Assembly (NCBI RefSeq): GCF_003269275.1
Contig: NZ_QLTS01000002.1
Span: 90,018 to 154,017 of the forward strand
From: Phascolarctobacterium faecium DSM 14760
Lineage (GTDB): Bacteria; Bacillota; Negativicutes; Acidaminococcales; Acidaminococcaceae
Reading direction: 5' to 3'
Length of the DNA: 64,000 nucleotides
Positions 25,742 through 32,754 of this stretch are shown in pieces (position 1 is the first letter of the stretch; each line of letters begins with the position of its first letter). Both the position numbers and the translations under genes were made by a program. The notes under the pieces were generated by a model. That model was given only the letters and a program-made list of their open reading frames with translations. It ran no database searches and was not told the DNA's origin.

Positions 25742-25824
25742 TTTTACACTGCGAAGATCTGCAGCTGTCAGTTAACAGTTTGTTTCGGAAAATCTCCGCA
25801 GCCGCCTGTCAGGCCACTTGTGGA

Positions 25825-25851
25825 GTCTGCTGCTGCGCCTTGCCAGCAGAC
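25825..25851 (+). other. Hairpin upstream of the BusR-like gene
   Basis: 8-bp inverted repeat GTCTGCTG / CAGCAGAC with an 11-nt loop, no T run. It may lie in the leader of the regulator. Role unknown. Confidence 0.35.
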
Positions 25852-25909
25852 AAATATAAATTTTAAGCCTGTTGATTTTTACTAAATTTTTACTGTAAAG
25901 GACTATACC

Positions 25910-26539
25910 ATGGCTAACAAACACAAAATAGCAGAACCAATCTATCAGAAGATCGCTATCGATATCGCTTCCAAGATAGCTGCCGGCAAATATAAGGCCG
26001 GCGAAAAAATTTACGGACGCTCCATGCTTGCAGCTCATTATGCCGTTTCTCCTGAAACGATCCGCCGCGCCATGTTCATGCTGCAGGATGTCGGCATCGT
26101 CGCCATTGAATCAGGCAGCGGCAGCACAGTGCTTTCGGCCGAACGGGCCTCACAGCTGGTAAGCCGTTTCCGCAATATTTCTACCATTACCGAACTGAAA
26201 AAAAATATCGAAACCTTATCAGAACAACAGAAAAAACAACAGGACGATATTTTAGATAATGTCCATCAGCTACTTGAATATATTGAAAAATTCCGTTTGG
26301 CATCACCTATCTTGCCTTATGAAGTAAAAATAACTCAAGACTGCCGTTTCCTGGGACAGATGATCTCGGAAATAAACTTCTGGCAAAGTACCGGTGTTAC
26401 CGTCGTCGCTATCCGCAAAGGCGAAGAGCTGATCGTTTCGCCGGGCCCCTACGCGCTTTTCGAAGCGGGGGACGTCTTCATCATGGTCGGACCTGAAGAC
26501 AGTCACAGCAAAGTACAGGATTATTTATACAAAGACTGA
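25910..26539 (+). CDS. busR: GntR-family regulator with RCK_C domain, BusR-like (209 aa)
   Basis: Predicted repressor of osmoprotectant uptake. Residues 1-75 are a GntR winged helix (IYQKIAIDIASKIAAGKYKA, then MLAAHYAVSPETIRRAMFML). Residues about 90-130 are a coiled coil (ITELKKNIETLSEQQKKQQD). Residues about 135-209 are an RCK_C/TrkA-C domain (VTVVAIRKGEELIVSPGPYA, then FEAGDVFIMVGPED). This order and length match BusR of lactic acid bacteria, which binds c-di-AMP and represses the betaine transporter BusA. The gene is divergent from a betaine transporter operon, which supports the assignment. AAAGGACTATACC precedes the ATG. Symbol assigned by architecture and context. Confidence 0.85.
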   Translation: MANKHKIAEPIYQKIAIDIASKIAAGKYKAGEKIYGRSMLAAHYAVSPETIRRAMFMLQDVGIVAIESGSGSTVLSAERASQLVSRFRNISTITELKKNIETLSEQQKKQQDDILDNVHQLLEYIEKFRLASPILPYEVKITQDCRFLGQMISEINFWQSTGVTVVAIRKGEELIVSPGPYALFEAGDVFIMVGPEDSHSKVQDYLYKD

Positions 26540-26541
26540 TA

Positions 26542-26575
26542 AAAAAGAGGACTTACATATGTAAGTCCTCTTTTT
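26542..26575. terminator. Bidirectional terminator between busR-like gene and thiC
   Basis: 34-nt perfect palindrome with core AAGAGGACTTACAT / ATGTAAGTCCTCTT and A/T runs at both ends. Confidence 0.9.
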
Positions 26576-26582
26576 ACGGTTA

Positions 26583-27884
26583 TTATTGTTTTTTCCTGTG
26601 CGCTTCCAAATATTGTCCCACGATCTTGACAGCGCAGTAATCGCCGCACATGGAACAAGCTTCATCCTCCGCCTTATTCTTCTTGTCGCGGTAAGCCTGC
26701 GCCTTCACCGGGTCGAGTGCCAGACGAATCTGTTCCGGCCAGTCAAGATTTTTACGTGCGACAGCCATTTCCCTGTCCCAGGCTATAGCCTGGGGCAGTC
26801 CCTTGGCAATATCGGCAGCATGAGCCGCGATCCTCGTTGCGATCACGCCTTCGCGTACATCGTCAATGTCAGGCAGCCCCAAATGTTCGGCCGGCGTTAC
26901 ATAACATAAAAAGTCAGCGCCGCTGACCGCGGCCAGAGTACCGCCAATGGCAGAAGTAATATGATCGTAACCAGGCGCTATATCAGTTACCAATGGCCCC
27001 AAAACATAAAAAGGCGCACCATGACATAAACGCTTCTGCAGCTGCATATTAGCTGCAATCTGATTATACGGAACATGTCCCGGTCCTTCAACCATTACCT
27101 GTACACCGCGCTGCCAGGCCCGCTGGGTCAATTCCCCCAAATTCAAAAGCTCCTGAATCTGAGCCCTGTCTGTAGCATCTGCCAGGCAGCCGGGCCGCAG
27201 TCCGTCACCTAAACTGATCGTTACATCATACTCCGCGCAGATGTCCAATATTTCATCATAATATTCATATAAAGGATTTTCACGATCATTATGCAGCATC
27301 CAGCCGGTAATAAAACTGCCGCCGCGGCTGACAACGTCCATAACGCGCCCTTCGCTGACAAGAGCGTGCAGAACCTGACGGTTGATACCGCAGTGGATCG
27401 TCATAAAATCAGCACCGTCGGCAGCCTGCTGACGAATAACTTCAAACAGGTCCTCTTTCGTCATTTCAACAACGGCACCGCGTTTTTTAATAGTTTCTAC
27501 TGTTGCCTGATAAATCGGTACCGTACCAACCATTACAGTGGATGCAGCAATGATAGCCTTACGTGAAGCGTCGATATTATCGCCTGTAGAAAGATCCATC
27601 ACAGAATCGGCCCCGGCATCAATAGCAGCGCGCAGCTTAGCCAGCTCAGGTTCAGGATCAGGATAAGCGCTGGAAGTACCGATATTGGCATTGACCTTGA
27701 CTGCCAAGCCCTGACCTACACCGCGCGGCACAAGATTTTTGTGGTTGATATTGCAGCAAACAGCTATTGTTCCTGCCGCTACACCAGTCCTGATGACCTC
27801 AGGCGCCAATTGTTCCTGCGCCGCTACCTGAAGCATCGCTTCTGTGATTATGCCCTGACGGGCCAACTGCATCTGTGTTGCCAT
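26583..27884 (-). CDS. thiC: Phosphomethylpyrimidine synthase ThiC (433 aa)
   Basis: Radical-SAM-like enzyme converting aminoimidazole ribotide to HMP-phosphate in thiamine synthesis. Features: the N-terminal MQLARQGIITEAMLQVAAQE, KVNANIGTSS near residue 63, CGINRQVLHAL, EGPGHVPYNQIAANM near residue 265, and the C-terminal cluster motif CSMCGDYCAVK (CX2CX3C) of the short anaerobic ThiC form. Length fits that form, which lacks the N-terminal extension of the longer ThiC enzymes. GAAGGGGGAG precedes ATG 27884. It is single-gene and controlled by a TPP riboswitch and terminator. No other thiamine genes are in the window. Confidence 0.96.
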   Translation of the reverse strand: MATQMQLARQGIITEAMLQVAAQEQLAPEVIRTGVAAGTIAVCCNINHKNLVPRGVGQGLAVKVNANIGTSSAYPDPEPELAKLRAAIDAGADSVMDLSTGDNIDASRKAIIAASTVMVGTVPIYQATVETIKKRGAVVEMTKEDLFEVIRQQAADGADFMTIHCGINRQVLHALVSEGRVMDVVSRGGSFITGWMLHNDRENPLYEYYDEILDICAEYDVTISLGDGLRPGCLADATDRAQIQELLNLGELTQRAWQRGVQVMVEGPGHVPYNQIAANMQLQKRLCHGAPFYVLGPLVTDIAPGYDHITSAIGGTLAAVSGADFLCYVTPAEHLGLPDIDDVREGVIATRIAAHAADIAKGLPQAIAWDREMAVARKNLDWPEQIRLALDPVKAQAYRDKKNKAEDEACSMCGDYCAVKIVGQYLEAHRKKQ

Positions 27885-27902
27885 TATTAAACTCCCCCTT
27901 CA

Positions 27903-27938
27903 AAATAAAAAGCCAATCTCCCACAGGAAATTGGCTTT
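27903..27938 (-). terminator. Riboswitch-controlled terminator before thiC
   Basis: 9-bp stem AAAGCCAAT / ATTGGCTTT followed on the minus strand by TTTTATTTT, between the TPP aptamer and the thiC ribosome-binding site. It is the expected off-state terminator. Confidence 0.85.
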
Positions 27939-27952
27939 GGCTCGCGCTTACG

Positions 27953-28035
27953 CCACTTCCCTACGCCGGCATTACCCGGAAATCAGGTTCTAAGGGTCGG
28001 CCTTGCGGCCTCTCAGCATAATGCGCCCCCAGTGG
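27953..28035 (-). ncRNA. TPP riboswitch (THI element)
   Basis: The minus strand contains the TPP aptamer signatures CTGAGAGG (the CUGAGA pyrimidine-sensing loop), ACCCTTAGAACCTGAT and CCGGGTAATGCCGGCGTAGG. P1 is closed by CCACT (28031-28035) and AGTGG (27953-27957). A terminator follows before thiC, so binding of thiamine diphosphate should stop transcription. Confidence 0.97.
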
Positions 28036-28057
28036 ATCGACTTATGATATTAAATTA

Positions 28058-28086
28058 ACTTTAGCATCTTTTGCCGGCAATAGCAA
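28058..28086 (-). promoter_or_regulatory. Promoter of thiC
   Basis: Minus strand: -35 TTGCTA (28081-28086), 17-bp spacer, -10 TAAAGT (28058-28063) with an upstream TGC extension. It ends shortly before the riboswitch. Confidence 0.6.
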
Positions 28087-28092
28087 GCAAAA

Positions 28093-30318
28093 TTAAATTT
28101 TATCACCCGGCTCATAAACATGATAACCGCCCTTGCCTCTTTCTTTTACAACATACGCGGCCACATCAGCCAAATGCACCAGCTTGTCAAAATCCCGGCC
28201 ATGCTCAGGGAAATAGCAAATGCCAATGCTGGCAGAAACAGTAACGCCATCATAGGCAGTATGCAGAATACGGCATAAATCCTCCGCCCTTTTGACTGTC
28301 GCCTCCGGCGAAAGCCCCGGTGCATAAATATAAAATTCATCACCGCCAAAACGGCCGATAATATCGTCGGAGCGGAAAAACTGCTGCAGCTTTGCTGCCA
28401 TTTCCTGTAAAACTTTATCGCCTGTCTGATGCCCTAAGGTATCGTTGACTGTTTTAAAATTATCCAGGTCAGTAAAGATAAAGCTGCCCGAACCGCTTTC
28501 TTTCAACAGCGGTTCCACCACAGTTTTAAAGCCGGCTTTATTATAAACTCCTGTCAGCTGATCGATACGGCTCATGTCCTGCAGCTTTTCTTTTTCAAGC
28601 ATTTCTGCATCAATATTATCCAGCTTGCCTACCAGGCGGATCACTGTATCTTTTTTGATGATGCAGTTAGCCCGGATCCTGAACCAGTGCTGCTCGCCAT
28701 TGGCATAACTGAGCAGCAGTTCTTCACTGTCGGAATGCTTCTCTGCAATAATTTTATGGATAAACGCACTGATAACGGCAATATTTTTATCGGGCTCCGA
28801 TTTTAACGGAGGCGCAGATTCAGAAGCAAGCTTACCAAAGGGTTCAAAGCCAAAAATCCTGCGATACAGAGGCGACCAGGCAATATGCTCCGGCAGCACG
28901 TCCACATCAAAAATTATTTCGTTGGAAGCCTGCACTAAAAGATCATAACGCTCCTTCTCAAGTTCCAGTTCCTGTATGATACGCTTTTGTTCACTGATAT
29001 CAACAATAACGCAGTACATTACCAGCATGCCGTCTTTATCTATCCCCACGCTGCCACGGATCAAAACAGGTATATAATGCCTGTTTTTATGCAGCAGGCG
29101 CATCTCCAAATCGATCTTATCATTAAGATGCCAGACACCATCCAGTAATGCCTGAAATTTAGGCGCATCCTCTTCATATATCAAATGCGCCCTCAAAAAC
29201 GAAGGTACGTTTTCCAATTCTTCCCTTGTATAACCAATCAATTTTAGAAATCCATCGTTAGCATAACGGATGCAGAAGCCGGCATCATTGACCAGTGTCA
29301 AAACGCCTCCGTTGATATTATCGGCAATCTGACGCAGTATTTCTTCCCTGTCTGCAATCTCACGGTGGGCCTCTTTATTTTCCAGCCATTTTTTTACGGC
29401 AAAAACACTCAGCAGCCATACAAAAAAGGCAATCCCTGCATTCAAAAAAATTATATTATTACCAACCCAGCCGCCTGCTTTGTCTACCTCTATGATGCAG
29501 CTGGCATTCGGCAGTTCGATATCATATTTCATTCCGCCTGTCATTGCCATTGCCGCATGGTCAGAAGCAGCAATCGTCAATTTGGCTCCGTTTTCTATCT
29601 TGTATAAATGATAACGATATTTCTGCCCCTGCAGTGCGGCAAAATTGATGTTCTGCAAAGCATATTTCGGACTTGCCGGATTCATATCCAAAGTCACAGC
29701 AACTAAGCCCCAGGGTGAACCGTCAGAATTTTTTACAGCGACCCTGCCCGTCAGTACCAGCTCATTATCCTGAATCCTTCTGAACGGTCCTTCGATCACC
29801 AACTCGCCCTGCTTGCGATACACTTTCCTGATAGCGTCATCCCGTTTCGGCTGGATCATCAGATTTTTTCCCAGGGCACTTTTATTGATTTCATAAGGAA
29901 AGCAATAGGAAATCACAGTTTTTTCAGGAATACCGTCCTGCAGCGGACCTTCTGCCATAGCCAAAGATACATTTGTGATCAAAGCCATATCGTCAAAGGC
30001 TGTACAGACATTGTTCATTCTCTGGATACCAAGCTCTGACATATTGCGAAAACCTTTTTCGTGTACGGCTATTTTTGTACCTTTGGCATCCAGCATACCC
30101 TGCTGGATCAGCTCACGTAGGACAAAAGCGTCATCATAAAGATCCATCAGTTCGTAGCGCGTCTGAGAGCCATAGCTTTCCGCCAGAAAAGCTGCTCTTT
30201 CACGGGTATACTTATAGGTATCGTTAATGCTGATATATGCAGCCAGAGCGCACAGCAACGCAGCTGCTGAAGTGAACAGCAATAAATATTTTATATTATA
30301 ACCACGTTTTTTATCCAT
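28093..30318 (-). CDS. Membrane sensor diguanylate cyclase, CHASE-PAS-PAS-GGDEF (741 aa)
   Basis: Predicted inner-membrane c-di-GMP synthase. Helix 1 is near residues 10-30 (YLLLFTSAAALLCALAAYIS) and helix 2 near 290-310 (IIFLNAGIAFFVWLLSVFAV). They flank an extracytoplasmic CHASE-type domain with NNVCTAFDDMALITNVSLAM and PWGLVAVTLDMNP. Two PAS domains follow (GGVLTLVNDAGFCIRYANDG; NEIIFDVDVLPEHIAWSPLY), each with a PAC-like tail. The GGDEF domain has TDLDNFKTVNDTLGH and an intact GRFGGDEFYIYA. RSDD before it forms an RxxD product-inhibition site. AAGGAGGCCGGGC precedes the ATG. Monocistronic; ligand unknown. Confidence 0.88.
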   Translation of the reverse strand: MDKKRGYNIKYLLLFTSAAALLCALAAYISINDTYKYTRERAAFLAESYGSQTRYELMDLYDDAFVLRELIQQGMLDAKGTKIAVHEKGFRNMSELGIQRMNNVCTAFDDMALITNVSLAMAEGPLQDGIPEKTVISYCFPYEINKSALGKNLMIQPKRDDAIRKVYRKQGELVIEGPFRRIQDNELVLTGRVAVKNSDGSPWGLVAVTLDMNPASPKYALQNINFAALQGQKYRYHLYKIENGAKLTIAASDHAAMAMTGGMKYDIELPNASCIIEVDKAGGWVGNNIIFLNAGIAFFVWLLSVFAVKKWLENKEAHREIADREEILRQIADNINGGVLTLVNDAGFCIRYANDGFLKLIGYTREELENVPSFLRAHLIYEEDAPKFQALLDGVWHLNDKIDLEMRLLHKNRHYIPVLIRGSVGIDKDGMLVMYCVIVDISEQKRIIQELELEKERYDLLVQASNEIIFDVDVLPEHIAWSPLYRRIFGFEPFGKLASESAPPLKSEPDKNIAVISAFIHKIIAEKHSDSEELLLSYANGEQHWFRIRANCIIKKDTVIRLVGKLDNIDAEMLEKEKLQDMSRIDQLTGVYNKAGFKTVVEPLLKESGSGSFIFTDLDNFKTVNDTLGHQTGDKVLQEMAAKLQQFFRSDDIIGRFGGDEFYIYAPGLSPEATVKRAEDLCRILHTAYDGVTVSASIGICYFPEHGRDFDKLVHLADVAAYVVKERGKGGYHVYEPGDKI

Positions 30319-30442
30319 GCCCGGCCTCCTTAATACCGATAATCCATTTTTATTTTATTATAGCTTATTTTCAATTATTAAACATCAAGTATTTTTATTA
30401 AATAAATATTAATACGCTTTCAGTATTGCTATTCTGCATAGT

Positions 30443-30478
30443 AAAAAGCCTGCCGACATAATATGCCGGCAGGCTTTA
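30443..30478 (-). terminator. Terminator of the encapsulin operon
   Basis: 11-bp stem AAAGCCTGCCG / CGGCAGGCTTT directly after the encapsulin stop, with A/T flanks. Confidence 0.85.
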
Positions 30479-30488
30479 AATTTTACGA

Positions 30489-31322
30489 TCAGCCAAAAAC
30501 CACTACTGCATCTTTGCATTTGATCCGCAGCAAAGCTGTTTCAAATACACGGAATTCGTGATTCAGCTTAGCAGAACCCATATAACCGGTAATAAGGTCC
30601 TGACCTATAACAAGATCCATATTCTGCGGTTCAGCGCAGACCAATACGGCTTTATTAAGACCTAACGCCGGAGTCATATATAATCCGCCGCCAACCAGGG
30701 TTTTGATGCGTTCGCTTTCCAGTAATCCGGTGCTGACCTGTAAACGCTGTAACTGTGCATATAGGTCAGGGCTGACTGCCAAAGCATAACGGCCTCTCAA
30801 ATTCTTGTCCGCAAAATGCTGCAGACCTTTAACAACATCGCTGAAAGCATTTTCATCTTTGCTCCAGTCGGATTTTTTTACTTTAAAAGCACCTTCTGCC
30901 GTAGCCAGGCCTTCATAACCGGCTTTCGGATTCCCTGCAAAAATCATCAGGTCTTCTTTCTGAGCGCAGGCATTTGCGGCAGCGCTGACCGCACCCAAAT
31001 CGATCGGCATACCGATCTGTCTGGCCTGTTCCATATCTCTCCAGGATAATACAAAATCACGATAGATCATTGGCAGCTCTTTAAAACTGCGGCCTGTAAC
31101 TTTTACAGCTTCCTCTTCCTCACCGAAGAAATCTACACTGCCTTTTTCAGCAGGAGTCAGCACATCTACATTCACACTTTGTGCACCGGCACCCAAAGGA
31201 CCGTAAATCTGTAGAAATTTACGTCCAACCAAAACATTTCTTGCCGCTTGGATTACGGCACTATCAATAGACTGCCATTGCTCGGCAGACAGATTAACAT
31301 CATCACGCATTAAAAATTCCAT
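30489..31322 (-). CDS. Family 1 encapsulin shell protein (277 aa)
   Basis: HK97-fold protein that self-assembles into a protein nanocompartment. Diagnostic parts: N-terminal MEFLMRDDVNLSAEQWQSID like other encapsulins and the linocin M18 group; ARNVLVGRKFLQIYGPLGAG; the E-loop region RSFKELPMIYRDFVLSWRDM; PKAGYEGLAT; and the C-terminal VIGQDLITGYMGSAKLNHEF and FRVFETALLRIKCKDAVVVF. Length suits a small T=1 shell, but size is not proven. ATG 31322 is chosen because AGGAGGT is 6 nt upstream and the N-terminus matches the family; ATG 31328 abuts the ribosome-binding site. It lies 11 nt after the ferritin-like cargo gene. Confidence 0.95.
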   Translation of the reverse strand: MEFLMRDDVNLSAEQWQSIDSAVIQAARNVLVGRKFLQIYGPLGAGAQSVNVDVLTPAEKGSVDFFGEEEEAVKVTGRSFKELPMIYRDFVLSWRDMEQARQIGMPIDLGAVSAAANACAQKEDLMIFAGNPKAGYEGLATAEGAFKVKKSDWSKDENAFSDVVKGLQHFADKNLRGRYALAVSPDLYAQLQRLQVSTGLLESERIKTLVGGGLYMTPALGLNKAVLVCAEPQNMDLVIGQDLITGYMGSAKLNHEFRVFETALLRIKCKDAVVVFG

Positions 31323-31333
31323 GACCATACCTC

Positions 31334-31711
31334 CTATTTATCCAGCAGGCTGCCTACGGTAGTCGCTTTATTGGTAACTTCCGTTTTGTCATCGGCAATC
31401 CCGGCAGCTTTCATACCAAGGCCTTCAAGCATTTCCTTAACTTCGCCTTCACCGGAAATGAAATGTTCTGCTTCAGCAGGATCAAGATAACGCAGCAAAG
31501 TCATCAACTCACCGACATGGGCTTTTTCTTCGTCACGAATATCGGAAATAACCATTTTTGCCACTTCGTCATCAGTAGCCTGTACATGGGCATCATACAA
31601 GTAAATAGCTTCCAGCTCACCTGCAATATCCAGACGTACGGCTTGGATCAATTCTTCTTTGGTTAACTTTCTGTTGACATTACCTTGAAACGGGTTTGCA
31701 AAATTTGGCAT
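31334..31711 (-). CDS. Encapsulated ferritin-like cargo protein, EncFtn (125 aa)
   Basis: Encapsulin cargo with a two-helix ferroxidase fold that assembles into rings with metal sites between subunits. Metal ligands are seen in ELEAIYLYDAHV near residue 29 and DIRDEEKAHVGELM near residue 58, in the order Glu...ExxH as in characterised EncFtn. The C-terminus, after a flexible stretch (DDKTEVTNKAT), ends TVGSLLDK, close to the cargo-loading peptide LTVGSLRG that docks inside the shell. ATG 31711 follows AAAGGTGG. It is first gene of the cargo-shell operon. Predicted role: oxidise ferrous iron and store it in the shell, lowering iron and peroxide stress. Confidence 0.93.
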   Translation of the reverse strand: MPNFANPFQGNVNRKLTKEELIQAVRLDIAGELEAIYLYDAHVQATDDEVAKMVISDIRDEEKAHVGELMTLLRYLDPAEAEHFISGEGEVKEMLEGLGMKAAGIADDKTEVTNKATTVGSLLDK

Positions 31712-31786
31712 TACTGCCACCACCTTTCAAAATTTTGATTTATTTGCAGTGTGTAATCGCAACAAATAAAAATTATCTTTTACTAT

Positions 31787-31815
31787 ATTGTAGCACTGAG
31801 AATTTAAAAAAGCAA
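31787..31815 (-). promoter_or_regulatory. Promoter of the encapsulin operon
   Basis: Minus strand: -35 TTGCTT (31810-31815), 17-bp spacer, extended -10 TGCTACAAT with the hexamer at 31787-31792. The leader is about 75 nt. I see no clear Fur or PerR box. Confidence 0.65.
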
Positions 31816-31967
31816 TTAACTTTTCGGCCCTAACCGCTGTTTTAAATTCTCCTTACAGTTTTATTATAACACCGCCACGTTTTTCTACAAGTCCACAACC
31901 TGTTTTCTGACAGCTATTTTACACTTTTAACTTATTTTTTTGTTAAGATAATCACTTAAAAAAACTA

Positions 31968-32001
31968 AAAAACGGCCTCATTTTAAAATGAGACCGTTTT
32001 T
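31968..32001 (-). terminator. Terminator of the DUF554 gene
   Basis: Stem AAACGGCCTCATTTT / AAAATGAGACCGTTT with one mismatch, A/T flanked, just after the stop at 32004. Confidence 0.8.
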
Positions 32002-32003
32002 AC

Positions 32004-32687
32004 TCAGGAAAAACATTTTAAAAGCAGTGTCCAAACTGCAGGAACAATAAGTGCCGGCAGCATATTCAAGGTCTTAAACTTTTTTAATTCTAAAATCGCA
32101 AACCCGGAGCTCATAATAAAAACTCCGCCGATAATCGAAATTTCTGTCATCAGCTCAGCTGTCAAAAATGGCGCCAGCCAACCGGCCAGCAGATAGATCG
32201 ACCCCTGCCAGCAAAACAGCACGACTCCTGCCAAGGCTATGCCGATGCCATATGCGGAAGCCAAAACCATCGAAGCTACAAAATCAAGCGTAGCATTAGT
32301 AAAAAGATAAGTGTTATTACCATACAGCGCGCTTTCTATCGGCCCCAGAATAGACAGGGTCCCGATACAGAAAAGCAGTATTGCCGTAGACAGCCCCTGA
32401 CCAAGGTCGGACCCGCCTTTGAACCGCCCTGCCAGACGCTGAAAGCGGCCGTCGATATCAAGCAAAGTACCGATAATGCTGCCCAGCGCCAGACTAAGAG
32501 TGAACAAGACGGGAAACCTGCTCTGCGGCATATTGCTGACTACTGCATTAGCTCCCAGAGCAACAGTAGCCAATCCCAACGCATCAAAGAGTGCTTTTTT
32601 GTAATTTTCTTTGATCCCCTGTCTGAACACACTGCCCAGCACGCTGCCGGCAATGATCGTGCTTGTATTGACGATAGTCCCCAGCAT
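32004..32687 (-). CDS. DUF554 family membrane protein (227 aa)
   Basis: Integral membrane protein of the DUF554 (YdfK/YqgA) family, of unknown function. The family start is present (MLGTIVNTSTIIAGSVLGSV). About six to seven helices include LFTLSLALGSIIGTLLDIDG, LLFCIGTLSILGPIESALYG and DFVASMVLASAYGIGIALAG. Length is typical. GGGGGAATGGATTA precedes ATG 32687. It lies 67 nt after mgtA on the same strand with no terminator visible between them, so read-through from the Mg-controlled transcript is possible. Transport has been suggested for the family but is not shown here. Confidence 0.85.
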   Translation of the reverse strand: MLGTIVNTSTIIAGSVLGSVFRQGIKENYKKALFDALGLATVALGANAVVSNMPQSRFPVLFTLSLALGSIIGTLLDIDGRFQRLAGRFKGGSDLGQGLSTAILLFCIGTLSILGPIESALYGNNTYLFTNATLDFVASMVLASAYGIGIALAGVVLFCWQGSIYLLAGWLAPFLTAELMTEISIIGGVFIMSSGFAILELKKFKTLNMLPALIVPAVWTLLLKCFS

Positions 32688-32754
32688 TAATCCATTCCCC
32701 CATTTATTACGCTTCGTATCTTTATATTATATGCGTTCCAGCGTCTATAAACAA

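Noticed and set aside
31712-31815. Fur or PerR box controlling the encapsulin operon
   Set aside because: AT-rich stretches are present, but no inverted repeat comes close to the consensus.
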